A stretch of DNA of 64,000 nucleotides from positions 1-64,000 of the forward strand of contig NZ_JAZDCH010000023.1 of NCBI RefSeq assembly GCF_036311905.1, in the 5' to 3' direction. Made by a program: the position numbers and the translations under genes. Shown in pieces: positions 44,009 to 51,410 of this stretch. The DNA comes from Brachybacterium sp036311905. Lineage in GTDB: Bacteria > Actinomycetota > Actinomycetes > Actinomycetales > Dermabacteraceae. Below the pieces are notes generated by a model. The model did no database searches. It was not told the DNA's origin and was given only the letters and a program-made list of their open reading frames with translations. Each line of letters begins with the position of its first letter. Positions within the stretch are counted from its first letter, which is position 1.

Positions 44009-44255
44009 GTGTCAGCAGGGCGGTGCGCTGCCGCGGCACGAACACCGCCGGCGCGACCGCGAGGCGCTCCCCCAGGAGCTCCACCGCCCCGACGACGTTC
44101 TCGAGGAACTCGCCCGCCTCGCGTCGGCGGATCATCGCCTCGAGCTGCGCCGGGTCGCGGGCGGCACGGCGGAGCACCTCGGCCTCCTCCTCGGCGAAGA
44201 CGCAGCCCGCAGCGCGCAGGCGCCGGACCGTCGTGTCGTCCCCGGGATCGACCAT
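44009..44255 (-). pseudogene. HemK-like glutamine methyltransferase, N-terminal fragment
   Basis: About 82 residues matching the N-terminal helical domain of PrmC/HemK-like proteins: VRRLRAAGCVFAEEEAEVL, LEAMIRRREAGEFLENVVG and VAPAVFVPRQRTALL. The protein should continue into a SAM-binding and NPPY domain, but the frame runs out of homology at the junction with the DUF1801 remnant. The start is ATG 44255. Non-functional as seen. Confidence 0.8.
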
Positions 44256-44371
44256 CCCCTCAGTCTCCCCGCAGCCGCCACGCGCCGCCAGGCGCACGCC
44301 GGACGGCCGCGCGGACGGATCTCACGGCGCCGCTGCCCGGCGCCGTCCCCCGCGCGTGACACGATGGAGCG

Positions 44372-45580
44372 ATGACCTCGTCCCCGTCCGCCGCGCCGTA
44401 CCGCTTCCCGATCGCCCCCCGCTATGCGGGCATGGAGTCGTCCCCGCTCAAGGACATCTTCGCCCTTGCCGCCCGCGAGGACGTGGTCTCCTTCGCCGGT
44501 GGGATCCCGGACCCGGAGCTGTTCGACCTCCGGACGGTCACGGCTGCCTACGACTGGGTGCTCGCCCATCAGGGCAAGCGCGCCCTGCAGTACGGCGTGA
44601 GCGAGGGCGAGCGGGAACTGCGCGAGCAGGCGGCGCGGCGCCTCTCCCGGGACCTCGCCACCGACGCCTCGCAAATCCGGATCACCTCGGGCTCGCAGGA
44701 GGGGCTGTTCGTCGTCGCGCAGGCGCTGCTCGAGCCGGGCGACGTGGTGCTCGTGGAGTCCCCGACCTACCTGGCCGCGGTCCAGGCGTTCTCCGTGCAC
44801 GGCGCCCGGATGATCGGCGTGGCGACCGACGACGACGGCGTGATCCCCGAGGCGCTCGAGGAGGCGATCCGCACGCATCATCCGCGGATGGTGTACCTGA
44901 TCCCCACCTTCCAGAATCCGACCGGCCGGACCATGCCCGTCGGGCGCCGGCAGGCGGTCGCCGACGTGCTGCTGCGCACCGACGTGCCGCTGGTCGAGGA
45001 CGACCCCTACGGCGCGCTGAGCTTCACCGGCAGCACCTGGGCGCCGATCGCCGCGCTGCCCGGCATGGCCGAGCGGACGATCCTGCTGAACTCGATGAGC
45101 AAGCTGATGGCGCCGGGCGTGCGGATCGGCTGGATGCGGGCGGAGGGTCCCGTGCGGGACACCCTCGCGGTCGCGAAGGCCGCGATCTCGATGCAGTCCT
45201 CCGTGGTGGACCAGCTGATGGTCGCCCGGTACCTGGAGACGGCGGACCTCGAGGCGCACATCGCGACGGTGAGCGGGGTGTACCGCGAACGGCGCGACGC
45301 GATGGCGCGCGCGATCGCCCCGGTCCTCCCCGACGGCGCGCACGTCACCCACCCCGACGGCGGCATGTTCCTGTGGGCGGCGCTCGGCGAGGGCTACGAC
45401 GCCCAGTCCATGCTCGAGGACGCCGTCGAGGCCGGGGTCGCCTATCTCCCCGGCTGGTCCTTCTTCGCCGACCATCCCGACCACTCGACGATGCGGCTGA
45501 GCTTCGTCACCCATGCCCCCGCGGTGATCGAGGACGCGATCGGCCGCCTCGGCGAGGTCATCGCCGCGCACCGCGCCTGA
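44372..45580 (+). CDS. PLP-dependent aminotransferase (class I, 2-aminoadipate/LysN type)
   Basis: Fold type I aminotransferase, 402 residues. VSFAGGIPDPELFD, QYGVSEGERELREQ, PTFQNPTGRTMP and SMSKLMAPGVRIGWM with the PLP lysine Lys244 place it with stand-alone MocR-like/2-aminoadipate aminotransferases; there is no N-terminal HTH domain. Substrate likely an aromatic, branched or dicarboxylic amino acid. The only intact protein gene between 43.7 and 47.8 kb. Confidence 0.92.
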   Translation: MTSSPSAAPYRFPIAPRYAGMESSPLKDIFALAAREDVVSFAGGIPDPELFDLRTVTAAYDWVLAHQGKRALQYGVSEGERELREQAARRLSRDLATDASQIRITSGSQEGLFVVAQALLEPGDVVLVESPTYLAAVQAFSVHGARMIGVATDDDGVIPEALEEAIRTHHPRMVYLIPTFQNPTGRTMPVGRRQAVADVLLRTDVPLVEDDPYGALSFTGSTWAPIAALPGMAERTILLNSMSKLMAPGVRIGWMRAEGPVRDTLAVAKAAISMQSSVVDQLMVARYLETADLEAHIATVSGVYRERRDAMARAIAPVLPDGAHVTHPDGGMFLWAALGEGYDAQSMLEDAVEAGVAYLPGWSFFADHPDHSTMRLSFVTHAPAVIEDAIGRLGEVIAAHRA

Positions 45581-45614
45581 CGCGGTCCGGCGTCCGGCCG
45601 GCTTCACGCCGACC

Positions 45615-46313
45615 TCAGGCCGGCTTCCGCCAGCGCAGCGTCGACCGGAACCCCTCCCGCCGACGCAGCTCCGCGCCCGGCAGCACCGACCGGACGCGCT
45701 CGCGGAGCTCCCCGTGGGACCAGGCGGGGTCCCGCAGCGGGATCCTCGGCCCCGGCACCGGATCCCGCACCGTTCACGGGTGCTTGACGAGTCCGATCAG
45801 CGGGTTCGTCAGCGCGTTCCCGATGTCCCACAGGGTGTCGGCCGCGGTGCGCGGCACGGTGAGGGTCACGACGAGGAGACTCCCGCCCGGACGCAGCAAC
45901 GCGCGGAGACGGGCGATCGCGGACTCGAGCTCCAGGTGATGCAGGGAGGCGATCAAGGTGATCGCGTCATAGGCACCCTCCGGGTGCCTCGCGAGCATCT
46001 CGTCCGCGTGCTCGTCGAGGGTCCGACGGCGGATGGCCACCGCGGGGAGGTCACGGCAGCGCTGCGCGGCGACGTACGCCATCTCCTGATCGGGGTCGAT
46101 GCCGTCCACGGCGAGGCCGGCCCCGGCGAGAGCCCGGACCAGCTCGCCCCGGCCGCACCCCACGTCGAGGGCACGGGTCGCCCCCTCCGGCAGGGAGCGC
46201 AGGATCCAGCGGTGGAAGTGGGCGTTGTGGTCCCAGGGGTGGCGGGAGTTCAGCCGGCGCAGCAGGCGTCCGGCCGCACGGACCAGCGGGTTCGGGGTGG
46301 TGCGGATGTCCAC
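45615..46313 (-). pseudogene. SAM-dependent methyltransferase interrupted by an in-frame TGA
   Basis: Class I methyltransferase with LDVGCGRGE (motif I) and LRPGGSLLVVTL. Reading stops at TGA 45774-45776 after LVKHP (179 residues), yet the same frame continues for 52 codons with clear protein character: RDPVPGPRIPLRDPAW, SVLPGAELRRR, and a final LRWRKP that is a common end of this family. The simplest reading is a nonsense change such as CGA to TGA. A hairpin follows the TGA at only 5 nt, so Sec insertion is unlikely. GTG start at 46313 with AGGAG upstream. Confidence 0.7.
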
Positions 46314-46372
46314 GGTGCGTCTCCTGTCGTCGTGGTCTGCGGATTCTCGAGGTTCTGCAGGATCTCCGGCTC

Positions 46373-46939
46373 CTAGCTCTCCAGCGCTCGCAGGCGCCGC
46401 GCGGTCAGCAGCCCGAGCAGAGCGGCGAGCGCGGCGGCGACGCCGAGCACCGCGAGCTGCCCGAGCGGCAGCACGGCCAGCAGCAGGGCGGCCGCGAGCA
46501 GCGGCACGATCACCGCGTCGGCCTGCCAGGCGAGCATCACCAGCACCGACAGGTCGCCCTGCGGGGTCGGGATCGGGGTCGCGAGCGAGAGCGGCATCGT
46601 CCCCTTCGTCGCATCCCACGCCCGTGAGGCGAGGACGACGACGGCGGTCCCCACCGGGAGCAGCACCGCTGCGGGCCCGGAGGCTCCGCCCGCCGCGGCG
46701 ACCGCGAGACCGCCCAGGGCCGCGAGCACGAGGAGGAACACCAGCGGTGCCACCGCGTGGAGAACCATCTGGGTCCCTGCCCGCTGGCCGAGGAGCGGCG
46801 GGGCGCCGAGGGTGTGCACGGCGTGCCGGATCCCGTCGACGAAGGCGCCCGTCGCCCCGAGCAGCAGCAGCGTGCCGAGCAGCAGCACGACCCAGGCCAC
46901 CGGGCCCGTGAGCCCGGTCGCCCCGGCGATCGCGGCCGG
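46373..46939 (-). pseudogene. ABC permease (DUF6297-like), C-terminal remnant
   Basis: About 188 hydrophobic residues (PAAIAGATGLTGPVAWVVLLLG...ending TARRLRALES) with about five transmembrane helices and PLSLATPIPTPQGDLSVLVMLAWQAD. They look like the last third of a roughly 500-residue membrane partner of the preceding ATPase. The N-terminal two thirds are missing; a GTG at 46900 could give 175 residues. Confidence 0.65.
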
Positions 46940-47558
46940 CCAGCTGCTCGACCAACTGCGGGCTGTGGCTGGCGAGCACGATCGCGGCCCCGGCCGCGGC
47001 CCGCGCCCGCACGGCCTCGACGACGAGGCCCAGCCGCTCCGGGTCCAGCCGCTGCTCGGGCTCGTCCAGCAGGAGGACCGAACTGGGACGCGCGAGAGTC
47101 AGGGCGAGGGAGACGAGCTGGGACTGGCCGCTCGAGAGTTCGTGCGGGAAGCGGTCGGCGAGCGGGAGGATCCGCAACTCCTCGAGCAGTCGCCGTCCCT
47201 TCTCCAGCGCCTCGGCCGCCCGGTCACCCCAGGTCGCGCCGACGAACTGGAGGTGCTCGAGGACAGTGAGATCGCGGGCGGTCTGCGCCGGTCCGAGGAG
47301 TGCGGCGACTGCGGTGCGGAAGGCGCGGTCGCGGTCGTCGGGCCGCCGACCCGCCACGCGCACCCGACCCCAGGTCGGGGCGAGTGCGCCGGAGAGCACC
47401 CTCAGCAGAGTCGTCTTCCCGCTGCCGTTGGCCCCGGTGATCGCGAGCACCTCCCCGGCACCGACGCTCCCGCTCGCCTCGAGCAGCAGCGCGCTGTCGT
47501 CCCGCAAGACCCCGACCCGGTCGAAGACGACGAGCGGGGAGGCGGGGGCGGCGACCAT
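46935..47558 (-). pseudogene. ABC transporter ATP-binding protein, C-terminal end lost
   Basis: An ABC ATPase of about 208 residues with Walker A GANGSGKTT, signature LSSGQSQL, Walker B SVLLLDEPEQRLD and H-loop ASHSP. Homology ends at QLVEQLAG; the frame then runs without stop through the permease remnant in the wrong frame. I infer a deletion that removed the ATPase tail and most of the permease. A start at ATG 47567 is also possible. If expressed, a long nonsense extension would result. Confidence 0.65.
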
Positions 47559-47812
47559 GCGCCCCATCACAGCGCATCCCGTCGCGCCGCGCCCTCCGCC
47601 ATGGTCGAGATCTCGGCGCTCCGAGAGGGTCGTGCCGGCCTCGCGGAGGACGCCAAGACCGTGAGATCCCTCCCCTGGAGACGTCATGACCTGGCCTTTC
47701 TGTCAGAACCGTGAGAAACTGGTCCGTGTCGCCATCGGCGCGCCGCCCGCTCGCCCCGAGCAGGTCGGCTCCGATCCGCGGCATCCCGCGCCCTTCCAGG
47801 AGGTCAACACCC

Positions 47813-48364
47813 GTGTCCGTCGCCGCCACCCCCGCCCCTTCGTCCGTCCCCGCCATCGGCTCTCTGCTGAGCCACCCGGTGCACGGCCCGGTGCGCATCG
47901 TCGCCCGCCGCACCCGGACCGTGCGCGGAGAGGACCGGGAGTACGTGGACCTCTCGGTGGTCGACGGGGAGATGGCGATCTCGGTGCCCGCCGATGGCAA
48001 GGACGTCGTGGGGCTGCGCGAGCTGCTCGGCGAGGAGGAGATCGTGGCGCTGCTCGAGCAGCTCGCCGCACCGATCGTCGCCCCCGAGAAGAAGGCCTCC
48101 TGGGCCCATCGCATCAAGACCCTCACGATGCAGTTGCAGACCGGCCGGCTCACCGACCGCATCGAGGTCGTCCGCGAGATCTACGGCGACAGCGGCGGCA
48201 ACCCCTCCAGCCTCGCCGAGAAGAACCTGCTCAAGCAGGCCGTGGAGCCGCTCGCCGTGGAGATCGCGATCGCCCGCGACTCGAGCCGCGAGGAGACCAC
48301 CCAGCAGATGCTCGACCTCGCCGCGGCCGCCGTCGCGGCCGGCGAGGGACCCAGCGCCGCCTGA
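47813..48364 (+). CDS. CarD-family transcriptional regulator, divergent paralogue
   Basis: 183 residues. SLLSHPVHGPVRIVARRTRTV...EYVDLSVVDGEMAISVPAD matches the CarD/TRCF RNA-polymerase-interacting domain, followed by a helical region (SWAHRIKTLTMQLQTGRLTDRIEVVREIY) equal to the CarD DNA-binding part. It has an extra Ala/Pro-rich N-terminus and lacks the W-S-R-R pattern of the main CarD at 62498. AGGAGG lies 9 nt before the GTG. It may bind RNA polymerase in competition with CarD. Stand-alone gene. Confidence 0.85.
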   Translation: MSVAATPAPSSVPAIGSLLSHPVHGPVRIVARRTRTVRGEDREYVDLSVVDGEMAISVPADGKDVVGLRELLGEEEIVALLEQLAAPIVAPEKKASWAHRIKTLTMQLQTGRLTDRIEVVREIYGDSGGNPSSLAEKNLLKQAVEPLAVEIAIARDSSREETTQQMLDLAAAAVAAGEGPSAA

Positions 48365-48433
48365 CCAGTCCGCCGCTCCGGCGGAACGGCACCGTCGCCG
48401 TCCCGTCCGCACCCGCCCTTGCGCGGCCCGAGG

Positions 48434-49765
48434 TCAGCGGGCGGTCGCGCCGCCCCGGCCCCGGCGCCCGGTCCCGGCCGGGGTGTACCGGGGCAGGGCC
48501 CGCAGCAGCCACGAGCCGCCGACGAGGCACAGTCCGCCGGTGACCGCCCCGGCGACGGCCACCGGCGCGACCAGCGTCACCCCCGTGACCAGCAACGGGG
48601 CGACCAGCCGCCCGGCGCCGAGCATCGTGTTCCACCACGCGAGGTAGCCGGTGCGACCGTGCACCGGGGTGACGTCGACCCCGAGGGTCATGACGATGCC
48701 CGACCCCATGCCGTTGCCGAGCGCGATGAGCAGGCTCGGCACGAGCAGGGCTATCAGCGCCGCGGTGCGTCCGTGGCCGTCGAGCGTCGTGCCCAGCACC
48801 GCCAGGAGCACGAAGCCCGCTCCCATCAGCAGGGCGCAGGGAACTGCCACGGCGGCCCGCCCGAAGCGGTCCATGAGCGTCCCCGCGGGGAGCACCAGGA
48901 GTATCTCGAGGGCGGCGCTCACCCCGAACACGAGCGAGATCCACGCGGGGTCCAGCCCCAGGTGGGCGCCGAGGAGCGGCACGATCACGGGCCGGTTCAC
49001 GCGCGCCATCATCACCGGGGTGATGCCGGCGCCGACGGCGATCATGCGGCCCAGCACGGCCCGGTCGAGCCGGATCCGGGCCTCGCTGCGCATGCCCCTC
49101 CGGGGACGCGGCGGGACCGCGGCACGGGTCTCCCCCGGCGGCAGGAAGACGGTGATCATCACCGTCGCGGCGCCGACCATCACCGCGAAGAGCACGAAGA
49201 CCGCGGTCGAGGAGACGGTCGCGATCACCACCGCCCCGAACAGCGGCCCGACGACCTCGCCGAGGCGGATCGTGCCCCCGTAGAGCGTCATCCCGCGGGC
49301 GCGCATCGTGGGCGGCAGGGCGGTGCCGAGATAGGACTGCCGCCCCAGGTGCCAGACCTGCGAGCAGGCGGCGATCACGACCAGGAGGCCGACGAGGACG
49401 AGCTGCTGGTGACGGGCCGGCTCCGCGGCGGCACCCGGCTCTATCACCGCGAAGGCCACGAGGCTCGCGAGGATCATCAGCGCGCCGGTGCCCACCAGGG
49501 CGAGACGCGCCCCGAGCAGCGTGAGGACCCGGCCGGCCGGGATCGGCCCCGCGAAGGAGGCGATCCCGAAGATGACCGTGAGCGCCGCCGCGGACGACTG
49601 GCTGAACCCGAGGTCCAGCGCGAGCAGCGGGACCATCGGCATGAGCGCCGCCATCCCGGCGAACTCGAGGAAGCTCGGCGCGTAGATGGACGGGGCGAGG
49701 GAGCGGATGACCTGCGCGGCGGTGCGCCCGTCCCCGGAGCGGGGGCGGGGCACGGGTGGGGTCAC
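48434..49765 (-). CDS. Major facilitator superfamily transporter
   Basis: Membrane transporter of 443 residues with about 12 predicted helices. The loop 2-3 region GIASFAGPIPAGRVLTLLGARLALVGTG is a variant of the MFS A motif. Arg-rich C-terminus. Substrate unknown (drug-efflux-like). Start GTG 49765 is chosen by family length, with CAGACT 6 nt upstream as a weak leaderless -10. Confidence 0.87.
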   Translation of the reverse strand: MTPPVPRPRSGDGRTAAQVIRSLAPSIYAPSFLEFAGMAALMPMVPLLALDLGFSQSSAAALTVIFGIASFAGPIPAGRVLTLLGARLALVGTGALMILASLVAFAVIEPGAAAEPARHQQLVLVGLLVVIAACSQVWHLGRQSYLGTALPPTMRARGMTLYGGTIRLGEVVGPLFGAVVIATVSSTAVFVLFAVMVGAATVMITVFLPPGETRAAVPPRPRRGMRSEARIRLDRAVLGRMIAVGAGITPVMMARVNRPVIVPLLGAHLGLDPAWISLVFGVSAALEILLVLPAGTLMDRFGRAAVAVPCALLMGAGFVLLAVLGTTLDGHGRTAALIALLVPSLLIALGNGMGSGIVMTLGVDVTPVHGRTGYLAWWNTMLGAGRLVAPLLVTGVTLVAPVAVAGAVTGGLCLVGGSWLLRALPRYTPAGTGRRGRGGATAR

Positions 49766-49841
49766 CTGCCGAGTCTGCCAGGAGATCGTGAGCCCGGGCA
49801 AAGACCTCCGCTCTGCGGACACGCGCCGGGCGGAGCCCCGC

Positions 49842-50522
49842 TCACCCCTCGAAGGCGTGCACCGTCGCGTTCTCGCCCCGCCGCACCGTCTCCTCGTCGA
49901 CCCCCGCGGCGAGCGCCTGAGCCGCCCAGCGCACCGACCAGGCGCGCACCAGGCCGGCGCCGTCCGGACCGTCGAGCCAGTCGGCGGTGGGCACCGGGAC
50001 CTCCTGCTGGCAGGTGTCGCGCCAGCCGTCGGTCTCGGCGGCGAGCGCGAGCAGCGCGATCTCCCAGTCCATGGCGGCGAGGCCGGGACCGCCGCGCGCG
50101 AAGTCCTGCCGGTCCAGCAGCGCGGTGTGGCGCAGCGACAGCGCGGTGGTGCCGTCGTCCTCGGGGTCCAGCCGGATCAGCAGCGGGTCCGCCACCCCCT
50201 CCCGTTCCCAGACGAGGGAGAGACGGTGCGGGGCCTCGACCGTCTCGATCCTCCCCCGGGCGCCGCGCGGGCCGCGGAAGGTTCCCCCCTCGACCAGCTC
50301 GCCGTCGACCGGGCCGAACCAGCGCGCGAGGCGGGCAGGATCGGTCAGCAGCGGCCACAGCTGGGCCGGGGAGCGGGACAGGTGGGTGGTGAGGGTGAGC
50401 ACCGCGCGCACGCGGGGGCGCCCGTCCAGGACCTGCTCGTCGATCTCGAGTTCGCGGCGCACCGCGTCGACCACGGGCAGCGACTCCGTGACAGCCATCT
50501 TCTCCTCGGAGGGGTTCGTCAT
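49842..50522 (-). CDS. SRPBCC (AHSA1/CalC-like) domain protein
   Basis: 226 residues; residues about 35-165 form a START/SRPBCC fold (THLSRSPAQLWPLLTDPARLARWFGPVDGELVEGG...RLSLVWER). The family binds hydrophobic ligands or activates Hsp90-like proteins; role here unknown. A C-terminal helical extension is Ala/Trp-rich. Start ATG 50522; ATG 50498 is an alternative. Confidence 0.85.
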   Translation of the reverse strand: MTNPSEEKMAVTESLPVVDAVRRELEIDEQVLDGRPRVRAVLTLTTHLSRSPAQLWPLLTDPARLARWFGPVDGELVEGGTFRGPRGARGRIETVEAPHRLSLVWEREGVADPLLIRLDPEDDGTTALSLRHTALLDRQDFARGGPGLAAMDWEIALLALAAETDGWRDTCQQEVPVPTADWLDGPDGAGLVRAWSVRWAAQALAAGVDEETVRRGENATVHAFEG

Positions 50523-50626
50523 GGCTCCGCACCGGCGCTCGCGCGGGCACGGACGCGAGCAGACTAGCCGACCCTCCGCCGCGGGGCCATCGATCTCCCT
50601 CCCCGGGGAGGGCACGGGACGGGCCG

Positions 50627-50632
50627 TAGCAT
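50627..50632 (+). promoter_or_regulatory. -10 box TAGCAT, leaderless start of the pgmB-GH65 operon
   Basis: TAGCAT, 7 nt before the GTG at 50640. The ATG at 50631 overlaps this box, which argues against using that ATG. Confidence 0.5.
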
Positions 50633-50639
50633 GGCGGGC

Positions 50640-51410
50640 GTGACCCCTGATGCAGACCGCTCCCCGTCCCTGGACCCGTCGCACGTCCGCACGGGCTTCC
50701 GCGCCCATCTCTTCGACCTCGACGGCGTGATCACCCCCACCGCCGAGGTGCACATGCGGGCCTGGGCCCGAATGTTCTCGGACTTCCTCGCCTCCCGCGG
50801 CGTCGCCGAGCCGTACACCGACGCGGACTACTTCGCCTTCGTCGACGGCAAGCCCCGCTACGACGGCGTCGCCTCCTTCCTCGCCTCGCGCGGTATCGAG
50901 CTGCCCCTCGGGGAGGACACCGATCCCGCGGACCAGGCGCCGGGCGAAGAGACCGTCAAGGGCCTCGGCAACCGCAAGAACGACCAGGTCCTCGAGCTGC
51001 TGCGGGCCGAAGGCGTCGCCCCCTACCCGGGCACCGTCGCCTATCTCGACGCGCTGCCGGAGGGGGCGCGTCTCGCGATCGTCTCGTCGAGCCGCAATGC
51101 CGAGGAGGTGCTGCGCGGCGCGGGTCTGCGCGATCGTTTCGAGCACGTGGTCGACGGGAACGTCGCGGCCCGGGACGGGCTGCCCGGCAAGCCCGCCCCG
51201 GACACCTTCGTGCACGCGGCCCGTCTGCTGGGCGTCGAGCCGGCCGACGCGGTCGTCTACGAGGACGCCGTCTCCGGGGTGCGCGCCGGCGCCGACGGCG
51301 CCTTCGGCGCGGTGATCGGCGTGGACCGCGGCGCCGGCGCTACGGCGTTCTCCGCCGCGGGCGCGACCCCTACGACCCTCGTCGTCGCCGACCTGGAGGA
51401 GCTGGCATGA
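50640..51410 (+). CDS. pgmB: Beta-phosphoglucomutase (HAD superfamily)
   Basis: Converts beta-glucose 1-phosphate to glucose 6-phosphate, 256 residues. HLFDLDGVITPTAEVH carries the nucleophile and general acid Asp residues; VSSSRNAEEVL and KPAPDTF...VVYEDAVSGVRAG complete the HAD motifs. The cap domain contains a stretch (FVDGKPRYDGVASFLASRG) typical of PgmB fused or paired with GH65 enzymes. The stop overlaps the GH65 start (ATGA). Uses the product of the downstream phosphorylase. Confidence 0.94.
   Translation: MTPDADRSPSLDPSHVRTGFRAHLFDLDGVITPTAEVHMRAWARMFSDFLASRGVAEPYTDADYFAFVDGKPRYDGVASFLASRGIELPLGEDTDPADQAPGEETVKGLGNRKNDQVLELLRAEGVAPYPGTVAYLDALPEGARLAIVSSSRNAEEVLRGAGLRDRFEHVVDGNVAARDGLPGKPAPDTFVHAARLLGVEPADAVVYEDAVSGVRAGADGAFGAVIGVDRGAGATAFSAAGATPTTLVVADLEELA

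Noticed and set aside
45735..45776. Selenocysteine site in the interrupted methyltransferase
   Set aside because: The hairpin starts 5 nt after the TGA, not 11, the loop lacks the SECIS pattern, and the residue has no catalytic reason to be Sec.
45774..47687. 637-residue fusion of ABC ATPase and methyltransferase
   Set aside because: The frame is open by chance across the permease remnant, which is coding in another frame; GTG 46313 with its own ribosome binding site starts the methyltransferase.
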